Shown here: positions 1 to 6,840 of the stretch, piece by piece
How the letters are laid out: each line of letters opens with the position of its first letter
How positions within the stretch are numbered: position 1 is the stretch's first letter
Assembly: GCA_029248845.1 (NCBI GenBank)
Contig: JAQWIO010000107.1
Coordinates: 1-6,845, forward strand
Direction: 5' to 3'
DNA from: Polaribacter sp.
GTDB lineage: Bacteria > Bacteroidota > Bacteroidia > Flavobacteriales > Flavobacteriaceae
DNA: 6,845 nt
Made by a program: the position numbers and the translations under genes
The notes under the pieces: model-generated
The model's input: only the letters and a program-made list of their open reading frames with translations
What the model was told of the DNA's origin: nothing
Databases searched by the model: none

Positions 1-1194
1 CTACAAGGAAAGCCAGTTGCTGTTTTAAGTAATAACGATGGTTGTGTCATTTCTATGAGTGATGAAGCTAAGAAATTAGAACTTCCTTTTGGTGCACCAA
101 TTTTTAAATGGGAACAGTTTTGTAAAGAAAAGAATATTACAATTTTATCTTCTAACTACCCTTTGTATGGTGACATGAGTGCAAGAGTCATGAATATTTT
201 AGCAGATTTTTCTCCAGAAGTAGAAATCTATTCTATTGATGAGTCTTTTTTGAAACTAGACGGTTTTAAGAACTACAATCTCTATGAATACGGAACAAAG
301 ATGAGAAGTAGGGTTTTAAAATGGACAGGCATACCAACTTGTGTAGGTATTGCACCTACAAAAGCACTGTCTAAAGTTGCCAATAAGATTGCACGTTCTA
401 ACTTAAAACAGTCTAAAGGAATCTGCATAATCGATTCTGAAGAAAATAGAATTAAAGCCTTAAAATGGACGAAAATTGGAAATGTGTGGGGAATTGGAAG
501 TCGTTTAAAAAAACGGTTGCAAGACAAAGGCTGTTTCACTGCTTGGGATTTTACACAATTACCAAGTGACTGGGTCCTAAAAAATTTTTCTATTGTCGCG
601 TGGAGACTGCAGAAAGATTTACAAGGTATTTCTAAAATACCAATGGAAGTCGTTTCTTCAAAAAAAATGATTGCAACCACCCGTAGTTTTAAACAAACCT
701 ACAGTGATATTGAAAATATTAAAGAGCGTATTTCAACATTTGCAACAAGGTGTGCCGAAAAATTACGAAAACAGGAATCGAGCTGCCACATGGTAATTGT
801 ACAACTTTCAAGCGACAGACACAAAACAGATGCAACGCAACATAGAGAAAGTAAAACTGTAATTTTTTCGCATCCAACAGATTCTACATTAACTATTTCT
901 AATGCCGCTGTAGCCGCTGTAAAATCTATTTTTAAATCTGGGATAAAATACAAAAAAGCAGGTGTTATAGTAACTGGTTTAGTCCCAAATGATAATTTCC
1001 AATTAAATTTATTTGCTCATGAAAATCCAAAACACAAACCCTTAATGGCAGCTATAGACGCCTTAAATAAAAAATTTAAAGCAGATAAAATTAAATTAGG
1101 AAATCAGGATTTAAAACATACTTGGAAAATGCGTCAAGAAAGATTATCTGCTAAATTTACCACCAATATTAAAGATATTATAATTGTAAAATAA
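1..1194 (+). CDS. umuC: DNA polymerase V catalytic subunit UmuC (Y-family), 5' end cut by window edge
   Basis: This is the catalytic subunit of the error-prone Y-family polymerase Pol V, which with UmuD' copies across DNA lesions. The frame is open from base 1; the ATG at 55 is internal, because the codons before it encode GKPVAVLSNNDGC, a signature of the family N-terminus. Aligned by eye with E. coli UmuC (422 aa), about 21 residues are missing, including the first catalytic Asp (E. coli D6); 397 residues are visible. The palm motif YSIDESF holds the catalytic Asp80-Glu81 pair (E. coli D101/E102). The helix-hairpin-helix thumb has VWGIG at residues 162-166. A little-finger domain follows at about 225-335, then a beta-clamp-binding pentapeptide QLNLF at 334-338 and a DUF4113-type tail ending WKMRQERLSAKFTT. 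No internal stop or frameshift is seen, so the gene looks functional. umuD follows after 34 bp on the same strand. The promoter lies outside the window. Confidence 0.96.
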   Translation, partial: LQGKPVAVLSNNDGCVISMSDEAKKLELPFGAPIFKWEQFCKEKNITILSSNYPLYGDMSARVMNILADFSPEVEIYSIDESFLKLDGFKNYNLYEYGTKMRSRVLKWTGIPTCVGIAPTKALSKVANKIARSNLKQSKGICIIDSEENRIKALKWTKIGNVWGIGSRLKKRLQDKGCFTAWDFTQLPSDWVLKNFSIVAWRLQKDLQGISKIPMEVVSSKKMIATTRSFKQTYSDIENIKERISTFATRCAEKLRKQESSCHMVIVQLSSDRHKTDATQHRESKTVIFSHPTDSTLTISNAAVAAVKSIFKSGIKYKKAGVIVTGLVPNDNFQLNLFAHENPKHKPLMAAIDALNKKFKADKIKLGNQDLKHTWKMRQERLSAKFTTNIKDIIIVK

Positions 1195-1216
1195 TATTAT
1201 TAATATCTAAATAAAA

Positions 1217-1242
1217 GTTATAATTTGCATGCAAATGATAAC
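1217..1242. promoter_or_regulatory. 26-bp palindrome over the umuD start codon (candidate operator or mRNA hairpin)
   Basis: Twelve of 13 base pairs are symmetric. The core at 1223-1236 is a perfect 14-bp palindrome, ATTTGCATGCAAAT. It is flanked by arms GTTAT (1217-1221) and ATAAC (1238-1242), and the only broken pair is A1222/G1237. The axis falls inside the first possible umuD start codon (1229-1231), and the second ATG (1235-1237) lies in the right arm. Such symmetry is typical of a site for a dimeric repressor. As RNA it could fold with the AUG in a CAUG loop, which could control translation of a umuC-umuD transcript. No regulator gene is visible in the window, and I do not match the site to a known LexA box. 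The symmetry is seen directly; the function is inferred. Confidence 0.6.
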
Positions 1243-1669
1243 ATCTAAGACACTTACTTTTTTTACTCCTAAAACATCTTCTGGAAATGGAGCTATTTTA
1301 GTTGATGTTGGTATTTCTGCTGGATTTCCATCACCTGCAGATGATTTTAGAGAAACAAGAATTTCTTTAGATGATGAGTTAATACAAAACAAAGAGGCAA
1401 CATTTTTTGCCAAAGTGAAAGGGCAGTCGATGATTGATGCTGGTTTAGATGATAACGACTTATTAGTTATTGATAGAAGTTTAGAACCTACAAACAACAA
1501 AATTGCTGTCTGTTTTTTGGATGGTGAATTTACCGTAAAACGTTTACGTGTAGAAAAAAATGACGTTTGGCTACAACCTGAAAATCCTAATTATCCTATT
1601 ATAAATATTACAGAAGAAAATGATTTTGTCATTTGGGGAATTGTCACAAACGTGATCAAAAAAGTATAA
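1229..1669 (+). CDS. umuD: DNA polymerase V accessory subunit UmuD, self-cleaving S24 family
   Basis: UmuD is a LexA-like S24 peptidase that cuts itself when RecA filaments form on damaged DNA; the shortened UmuD' dimer then joins UmuC as Pol V. The protein has 146 residues (E. coli 139). Visible landmarks are the cleavage site Ala31-Gly32 in the segment SAGFPSPADDF, the nucleophile Ser67 in GQSMIDAG, and the general-base Lys104 in DGEFTVKRL. The Ser-to-Lys spacing of 37 equals that of E. coli S60/K97. There is no helix-turn-helix domain, so it is not LexA or a UmuDAb-type repressor. The N-terminal arm before the cut is about 7 residues longer than in E. coli. The start may be ATG 1229 or ATG 1235; an in-frame TAA at 1208 excludes anything much further upstream. 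Both starts lie in the palindrome described separately. It follows umuC, the opposite of the usual umuD-umuC order. Confidence 0.95.
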   Translation: MQMITSKTLTFFTPKTSSGNGAILVDVGISAGFPSPADDFRETRISLDDELIQNKEATFFAKVKGQSMIDAGLDDNDLLVIDRSLEPTNNKIAVCFLDGEFTVKRLRVEKNDVWLQPENPNYPIINITEENDFVIWGIVTNVIKKV

Positions 1670-1678
1670 TTTTAACTC

Positions 1679-1723
1679 TTTTGTAAAAAGAAAAAAACTC
1701 CGTACTTTAAAGAATTTACAAAA
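1679..1723. repeat. Inverted repeat in the umuD/tadA convergent spacer, possible weak terminator
   Basis: The 9-bp arms TTTTGTAAA (1679-1687) and TTTACAAAA (1715-1723) are perfect reverse complements separated by 27 bases. They fill the 54-bp spacer between the convergent ends of umuD and tadA. On the tadA strand the loop includes a run of seven Ts. The stem is very AT-rich and the loop long, so it would be a poor intrinsic terminator. Position is the main argument for a role in transcript ending; chance in AT-rich DNA is a real alternative. Confidence 0.3.
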
Positions 1724-2173
1724 TTAATTCAGATTTCGTTTTTCAACAAAAAAACGTTTTAATAATTGAGAACACTCATTTTCTAAAATTCCCGCTACTA
1801 CTTTTGTTTTAGGGTGTAACGTACTTTTTAATTTTTTAAACCCTCTTTCTAGTTCTGACGCGCCATAAACAATTTTACCAATTTGTGCCCAATAACTTGC
1901 ACCTGCGCACATTTGGCAGGGTTCTAAAGTAACATACAAAACACAGTCTTTTAAGTATTTCCCTCCTAAAAAATCAGCAGCAGCAGTAAATACTTGCATT
2001 TCTGCATGTGCCGTTACATCGTTTAAAGTTTCTGTTAAATTATGAGCTCTTGCAATAATTTGATCTTGAAATACGATAATTGCTCCTACAGGAACTTCTC
2101 CTTTATCAAACGCAGTTTCTGCTTCTTGTAAGGCTTTTTTCATAAAATAAGTATCATCAAAAGGTTGAATCAT
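1724..2173 (-). CDS. tadA: tRNA-specific adenosine deaminase TadA
   Basis: TadA converts adenosine 34 to inosine in the anticodon of tRNA-Arg(ACG), which lets it read CGU, CGC and CGA; it is a cytoplasmic housekeeping enzyme. The 149-residue protein is a normal-length cytidine/deoxycytidylate deaminase-fold protein. The zinc site is complete: His56 and the catalytic proton shuttle Glu58 in TAHAEM, with Cys86 and Cys89 in PCQMC. NDVTAHAE is the form typical of TadA rather than of guanine or cytosine deaminases, and the start GEVPVGAII is also characteristic. The C-terminus, through LLKRFFVEKRNLN, looks complete. The chosen ATG precedes the conserved-looking PFDDTYFMKKAL segment; Met11 is a less likely start. 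It is divergent from dxs and convergent with umuD. A possible -7 element is described separately. Confidence 0.95.
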   Translation of the reverse strand: MIQPFDDTYFMKKALQEAETAFDKGEVPVGAIIVFQDQIIARAHNLTETLNDVTAHAEMQVFTAAADFLGGKYLKDCVLYVTLEPCQMCAGASYWAQIGKIVYGASELERGFKKLKSTLHPKTKVVAGILENECSQLLKRFFVEKRNLN

Positions 2174-2216
2174 ATATTATATATTAATTATGTAAATTTA
2201 AGTAATTATTTTACGA

Positions 2217-2224
2217 TAGATTTG
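2217..2224 (+). promoter_or_regulatory. Putative dxs promoter -7 element (Bacteroidota type)
   Basis: TAGATTTG matches the Bacteroidota -7 consensus TAnnTTTG exactly and sits 57 bp before the dxs start codon. No clean TTG is present at the expected -33 distance; the nearest resemblance is TTATG ending at 2192, with a spacer of 24 bp. The element is therefore supported by the -7 match and its position only. It lies inside the longer open frame that begins at 2165, which argues for the ATG at 2282 as the true dxs start. Confidence 0.5.
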
Positions 2225-2252
2225 CATTTCTTAATCATTCGTTTTAAGGACA

Positions 2253-2260
2253 CAAATATA
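2253..2260 (-). promoter_or_regulatory. Possible tadA promoter -7 element
   Basis: Read on the minus strand, these bases are TATATTTG, an exact TAnnTTTG match, about 80 bp upstream of the tadA ATG. No minus-strand TTG is found 17-23 bp further upstream, so the assignment is weak. If real, the tadA and dxs promoters face each other and their transcripts would overlap by a few bases in the spacer. Confidence 0.25.
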
Positions 2261-2281
2261 TATTGTATTTTTTTTGAAGAC

Positions 2282-4051
2282 ATGAAAAATTTGTTAGACA
2301 ACATATCAAATCCATCAGATTTAAGAAAATTAAATCGAGAACAATTACCACAATTAGCAAAAGAACTACGTGATTTTATTATTGATATTGTATCGACAAA
2401 ACAAGGTCATTTAGGGGCTAGCTTAGGTGTTGTAGAACTCACTATTGCACTTCATTATTTGTTTGACACCCCGGATGATTTATTGGTTTGGGATGTTGGG
2501 CATCAAGCGTATGGCCATAAAATTTTAACAGGAAGAAAAGATATTTTTCATACCAACAGGCAATTTGAAGGAATTGCCGGTTTCCCATCAAAAAAAGAAA
2601 GTGAATATGATGCTTTCGGCGTAGGGCATTCTTCAACTTCTATTTCTGCTGCGCTAGGAATGGCAATTGCATCTAACTTAAAAGGGGAAACAGAAAAACA
2701 ACATATTGCCGTTATCGGTGATGCAGCTATTGCAAGTGGAATGGCTTTTGAAGCGTTGAATCATGCAGGAGTTTCTAATGCAAATTTGCTCATTATTTTA
2801 AATGATAATGCGATCGGAATTGATCCTTCTGTTGGTGCTTTAAAGGAGTATTTAACAAGGGTGAAAACAAATAAAAGACTAGCAGCACAAAACAATATTA
2901 TTAAAGCTTTAAACTTTGATTATTCTGGTCCAATCAATGGTCATAATTTACCAAAAATAATCTCAGAATTAGAACGATTAAAGTCTGTAAAAGGTCCAAA
3001 ATTTTTACATGTAATTACTACAAAGGGCAAAGGTTTGCGACAAGCCGAAGAAGACCAAGTTACCTATCATGCTCCAGGAAAATTCGACAAAATTTCTGGA
3101 GAAAGAATAAAAAAAGAAGGGGATTTATTTACCAAATACCAAGATGTTTTTGGGAAAACTATTGTAGAATTAGCAAATCAAAATGATAAAATTGTTGGAA
3201 TTACACCGGCAATGTTAACAGGGAGTTCTTTAAAGTTTATGCTGCAAAAATTCCCAAAAAGAACTTTTGATGTTGGTATTGCAGAACAGCATGCGGTAAC
3301 TTTAGCTGCAGGAATGGCAACGCAAGGCTTAATCCCTTTTTGTAATATTTACGCTACGTTTTTACAACGTGCTTATGACCAAGTGATTCATGATGTTGCT
3401 TTGCAAAACTTACCTGTTATTTTTTGTATAGACAGAGCTGGTTTAGTAGGTGAAGATGGCCCTACACATCATGGCGTTTTTGATATTGCTTATCTAAGGT
3501 GCATCCCCAACCTTATTGTTTTTGCCCCCAGCAATGAAATTGAATTGCGTAACATTTTATATAGCGCACAATTAGGATTAAAAAATCCGATTGCCATTCG
3601 ATATCCAAGAGGAACTGGTAGTATTATCGATTGGGAACAGCCTTTTGAAAAAATTGAAATTGGGAAAGGAATTCAATTAAAAAAAGGAACTAAAATAGCG
3701 GTTTTATCTATTGGAACCGTTGCCAAAAATGTTTCTAAAGCAATTGATTTAATTGATAATTCGTCTGAAATATCACATTTTGATATGCGCTTTGTAAAAC
3801 CTTTAGATGAGAAATTGCTACATCAAATTTTTAAAAAACATCAAACGATAATTACCGTTGAAGACGGAACAATAAAAGGGGGATTTGGAAGTGCTATTTT
3901 AGAGTTTTCAGCAATAAAGAACTATCATATCCCAATAAAAGTATTGGGTATCCCTGACGGTTTTATTGCACATGGTAATATTGTAAAACTTCAAGAAAAA
4001 ATTGGTTTAGATGCTTTTTCGTTGTCTGAAATTCTGAAAAACCTCGTATAA
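2282..4051 (+). CDS. dxs: 1-deoxy-D-xylulose-5-phosphate synthase
   Basis: DXS is a thiamine-diphosphate enzyme that condenses pyruvate with glyceraldehyde 3-phosphate to give DXP, the entry step of the MEP isoprenoid pathway and a precursor for thiamine and pyridoxal. The 589-residue protein starts at ATG 2282, where MKNLLDNISNPSDLRKL matches the family N-terminus. Upstream in-frame ATGs such as 2165 would overlap tadA and swallow the promoter. Expected residues are present: His43 (GHLGASLG), His74 (WDVGHQAY), the ThDP/Mg motif at Asp147 to Asn176 (GDAA...LNDN), Glu335 (GIAEQHAV) and His396 in DGPTHHGVFD. The transketolase pyrimidine and C-terminal domains follow in normal order. Compared with E. 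coli (620 aa), the linker after VGALKEYL (about residues 190-208) is roughly 30 residues shorter. The ThDP motif reads GDA instead of GDG. A hairpin terminator starts at the stop codon. Confidence 0.97.
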   Translation: MKNLLDNISNPSDLRKLNREQLPQLAKELRDFIIDIVSTKQGHLGASLGVVELTIALHYLFDTPDDLLVWDVGHQAYGHKILTGRKDIFHTNRQFEGIAGFPSKKESEYDAFGVGHSSTSISAALGMAIASNLKGETEKQHIAVIGDAAIASGMAFEALNHAGVSNANLLIILNDNAIGIDPSVGALKEYLTRVKTNKRLAAQNNIIKALNFDYSGPINGHNLPKIISELERLKSVKGPKFLHVITTKGKGLRQAEEDQVTYHAPGKFDKISGERIKKEGDLFTKYQDVFGKTIVELANQNDKIVGITPAMLTGSSLKFMLQKFPKRTFDVGIAEQHAVTLAAGMATQGLIPFCNIYATFLQRAYDQVIHDVALQNLPVIFCIDRAGLVGEDGPTHHGVFDIAYLRCIPNLIVFAPSNEIELRNILYSAQLGLKNPIAIRYPRGTGSIIDWEQPFEKIEIGKGIQLKKGTKIAVLSIGTVAKNVSKAIDLIDNSSEISHFDMRFVKPLDEKLLHQIFKKHQTIITVEDGTIKGGFGSAILEFSAIKNYHIPIKVLGIPDGFIAHGNIVKLQEKIGLDAFSLSEILKNLV

Positions 4052-4080
4052 AAAAGACGCTAAAATTAGCATCTTTTTTA
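4050..4080. terminator. Bidirectional Rho-independent terminator between dxs and the propeller gene
   Basis: The stem GCTA/TAGC (4059-4062 with 4067-4070) encloses the loop AAAT. It is extended, past one C/A mismatch, by AGA/TCT and by a run of As paired with a run of Ts (A4050-A4055 with T4074-T4079). The A-run on the left and T-run on the right give a T-tract after the hairpin on either strand. This fits the convergent layout: dxs ends at 4051 and the minus-strand gene ends at 4102. The A-run begins in the dxs stop codon. Confidence 0.88.
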
Positions 4081-4101
4081 CTATTGTTTTTATCTATTTT
4101 A

Positions 4102-6840
4102 CTACTCAATAATAATTTTACTTGAAGTTTTTTTATGGTTCTCATCGATTAAATTAACCATGTAAATTCCGGTATTTAAATTTACTGAAACTTCTTGTTT
4201 GTTATTCGTTGTAAAATCGATATTCCTTTTATAAACTTGTCTTCCTTTGATATCAAAAATATTGATTTTTGCTTTACCTAATTTGTTTTTGGCAAAAACT
4301 GTAAAATTTCCATCAGATACCGTTGGGTAAATTGCAACTGTTTTATTATTTGCTAAAACATCATCTATTGAAGCTGTCGCTGCGGTAAACTTCCCGGTAA
4401 ACATTCCTCTACCATAAGTAGAAGCCAATACGGTATTGTCTGCTCTTCTTAGCTCTAAAGAAGTTACTTTTACATTAGACATCCCATTGTTTGCTTGCAC
4501 CCATGTTGGAGAGTCATCCTTAAAATTATAACTTGTCCAAATTCCTAATTCAGTTCCTATAATAACTTGATTATTATTTAAAGGATTCATTAAAATATCC
4601 TTTACAGGAATATCTGGAAAATCTCCTTCTTTATCCATCCATGATGTTCCCCCATCGGTAGAATACCAAACACTTTTTATACCGTAGTTGTGAAACGTTA
4701 CTAAAATTTCGTTTTCATCATTTCCGAAACGAATGGACGAAACGACACCATTAAATCTTTTAATAATTCTCCATGTTGGATTTTCAGAATTAGCATTTTC
4801 TACCTTGATTAGTTTTCCATTTGCTAGGCCTAAAAATAAAGTGGTTGAAGTTGTTTGAAATGGTGAGACTTTCACCACGGAAGCTCTATTATCCATCAGA
4901 GAGTTCCCAATTCTATCTTTTACTAATACTTCTGTGGTTTTAATTCCTTGGTATCTTGCAATACTATCAAAGCTTTGAGAGCTACTATGTGCATTAGCAT
5001 ATAAAATATCTAAATTGTCATCTAAATCTTGAGGATTGATAAAACTCCCTGTGCTTTGATCACTATCAAGGGATTTTCCGTTACCCGTATAGGGTAAGTC
5101 TAATACACTTTTTACATTATAAACATAAGACACAATCATATACTCCCCATCTTTATCTATAAATGTGTAGGCTCCATCTCCTCCATAAACCTCCACTGCT
5201 GGGTTTGAAGATGTATTTAACGCTCCATCTATAAATTGCGTTCCGTTGTCTTGTGCACCAGCAATTAAAACATCTGAAGTGATATCTTGTGCGATTGCTC
5301 CATTGTAAAATTGCATAATATTATAGTCTTTATTTCTAGCTTCAATATAATTATTAGGAATATTACTTTGTGATGCATTACTTAGAGAAGAGGCAAAGAA
5401 AACACCTCCATCATTTCCAATAACCGCCTTATCTGAATCTGTTGGGTGAAATACCAGCGCATGTTGATCTGCGTGAACTAGAGGAATATTTTTGTTTTTT
5501 AATAAATTATTGTTCGCCCATTTAGACATTTGAGCCCAAATTACACCACTATTTGAAGACCTAAATAAATCAATTCCACCAGCGTATAGAATGGCATCAT
5601 TTGAGGGGTCTATCTCTAGCACTAAATCATAATTAGCTTGCCCCCTTGTAAAGTCATTTGAGGGAATACCGGTATCCGCATCACTTGGCAAAGCCATGTC
5701 TATTGTTGTTACAAAAGCATCTTCTGTTTTTTGCATAATAATCGGAGTATTACTAGTATTTCCTTCCGCTAGCACATATAGTTTATCATTGTCAGTAGTA
5801 GAAAGTGCTATTTCAGTTCTACCTGCATTACTTATGGTATGTTGAACGGAGAAATTACTACCATTTGTAGATTTTAAAATGGTTCCTCCACCATATCCAT
5901 AAATATTATCATCAGAACCTATCCATATAGAATTATCAGCTGCTATTTCTATATCGTTGGGTTCATAAACTGATGAAGGGCTCCTTTTTGTTGTATTCGG
6001 GATAGGGGGTAGAATAATATTGCTCCAGGTCGCTCCATTATCAGTAGATCTGTACAGTCCATTGATATTTGCTCCAGGAAAATCACTAATCCCATCATAA
6101 GCCCCTGCAACACCAATAAAAACCTCTGTTGCTCCATTATTATTCCAGGCTTTGATATCATTGATATAAAACAATCGATCTTCTAAAACACTGTTCAATG
6201 AATCACTAAAAATATTGGTCCAAGAAAATCCTCCATTAATTGATTTCCAAACACCGTTCCCTGCTGCAGAAGGATTTGCTTGTGACTCACCGGTTCCAAT
6301 ATACATGATTTGAGAATTGTTTGGATCTACTGTGATACAAGTAACTGCTAAATTTTCTGAAATTCCAACTTGTTGCCAAGAAGAATTCGCATCGGTAATA
6401 TCATTATTGACCCATAAACCACCACTAACTCCCCCAGCAAAAACTCTTTTATTTGTTGCATCATTCGGATCGAATAAAATAGCTCTTGTTCTACCGCCAA
6501 CATTGTTTGGTCCTCTTTCTATCCAAGGATTATCAATAGCATCTCCTGGTACTCGAGCCTTATAGGAGTTTAATTGATTTTGAAGTTCGAAAATATTTTC
6601 TGGATGTGTTCTCCCAGTAATAGGATTTATTTCGTTCAAATATTCTTGCTCAAAATAAGCATTGGGGGGTAATCCTAAAGATTTTCTTTCTTTTTTAGAT
6701 AAATACATTGTTTTGCTAAAAGGATGCTCCTCAACAAATTTTGCATACGCTGCTTGAGTGTCAACATCAAGTTTTGTGTTTGTATTGTAGTACGAAAAGG
6801 CAAGTCCAAAAAGTATAATAATTCCTATTATTTTTTTCAT
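4102..6840 (-). CDS. Secreted sortilin/BNR-type beta-propeller protein with T9SS type A sorting domain
   Basis: The 912-residue protein carries a Sec signal peptide (Lys2-Lys3, hydrophobic residues 4-15, likely cut after AFS at 16) and a C-terminal T9SS sorting domain from about 833. That domain shows VAIYPTVSDGNFTV, GRQVY at 866-870, GIYMVNL at 891-897 and a terminal SKIIIE. It is thus exported by Sec and then by type IX secretion to the surface or medium. Between lies a propeller of the VPS10/sortilin and GH74-like type. Asp-box (S-x-D-x-G-x-x-W) repeats occur at 198-207, 263-272, 426-435 and 725-734, the one at 426-435 with Asn for Asp. Other ordered motifs are ERGPNNVGGR (108-117), HADQHALVFHP (456-466), GNDGGV (475-480) and AGAQDNGT (527-534). 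Glycan or protein binding or hydrolysis is possible, but no substrate can be read from the sequence. The ATG at 6840 fits the signal peptide; only 5 bp upstream are visible. Confidence 0.9.
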   Translation of the reverse strand: MKKIIGIIILFGLAFSYYNTNTKLDVDTQAAYAKFVEEHPFSKTMYLSKKERKSLGLPPNAYFEQEYLNEINPITGRTHPENIFELQNQLNSYKARVPGDAIDNPWIERGPNNVGGRTRAILFDPNDATNKRVFAGGVSGGLWVNNDITDANSSWQQVGISENLAVTCITVDPNNSQIMYIGTGESQANPSAAGNGVWKSINGGFSWTNIFSDSLNSVLEDRLFYINDIKAWNNNGATEVFIGVAGAYDGISDFPGANINGLYRSTDNGATWSNIILPPIPNTTKRSPSSVYEPNDIEIAADNSIWIGSDDNIYGYGGGTILKSTNGSNFSVQHTISNAGRTEIALSTTDNDKLYVLAEGNTSNTPIIMQKTEDAFVTTIDMALPSDADTGIPSNDFTRGQANYDLVLEIDPSNDAILYAGGIDLFRSSNSGVIWAQMSKWANNNLLKNKNIPLVHADQHALVFHPTDSDKAVIGNDGGVFFASSLSNASQSNIPNNYIEARNKDYNIMQFYNGAIAQDITSDVLIAGAQDNGTQFIDGALNTSSNPAVEVYGGDGAYTFIDKDGEYMIVSYVYNVKSVLDLPYTGNGKSLDSDQSTGSFINPQDLDDNLDILYANAHSSSQSFDSIARYQGIKTTEVLVKDRIGNSLMDNRASVVKVSPFQTTSTTLFLGLANGKLIKVENANSENPTWRIIKRFNGVVSSIRFGNDENEILVTFHNYGIKSVWYSTDGGTSWMDKEGDFPDIPVKDILMNPLNNNQVIIGTELGIWTSYNFKDDSPTWVQANNGMSNVKVTSLELRRADNTVLASTYGRGMFTGKFTAATASIDDVLANNKTVAIYPTVSDGNFTVFAKNKLGKAKINIFDIKGRQVYKRNIDFTTNNKQEVSVNLNTGIYMVNLIDENHKKTSSKIIIE

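Noticed and set aside
1..54. ATG at 55 as the umuC start
   Set aside because: The frame is open upstream to base 1 and encodes the conserved GKPV-VLSNNDGC segment, so the gene is cut by the window edge rather than starting at 55.
282..953. Minus-strand open frames opposite umuC (282-680 and 699-953)
   Set aside because: They lie wholly inside the well-supported umuC, carry no recognisable domain, and have composition typical of antisense shadows.
1194..1206. ATATTA-T-TAATAT inverted repeat just after umuC
   Set aside because: It is entirely AT with a one-base loop and no T-tract; such repeats are expected in AT-rich spacers, and it is not a convincing terminator.
1219..1227. TATAATTTG as a -7 promoter element for umuD
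   Set aside because: It has three bases instead of two between TA and TTTG. A start about 7 bp downstream would also fall past the first ATG, so it cannot be called with confidence.
1207..1500. Minus-strand open frame opposite umuD
   Set aside because: It is antisense to a gene with intact catalytic motifs; no domain or start context supports it.
2185..2214. Repeated TAATTA and a GTAAA/TTTAC pair in the tadA-dxs spacer as an operator
   Set aside because: The elements are short and made almost only of A and T in a very AT-rich spacer; there is no extended symmetry.
2220..2227. ATTTGCAT near the dxs promoter, identical to half of the umuD palindrome, as a shared operator
   Set aside because: There is no inverted second half here, it overlaps the generic TTTG of the -7 element, and the same octamer (as ATGCAAAT) occurs inside the dxs coding region, so chance is enough.
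6317..6565. Plus-strand open frame opposite the propeller gene, resembling a small protein
   Set aside because: It mirrors the Asp-box and Pro/Gly-rich coding region on the other strand and has no recognisable domain.
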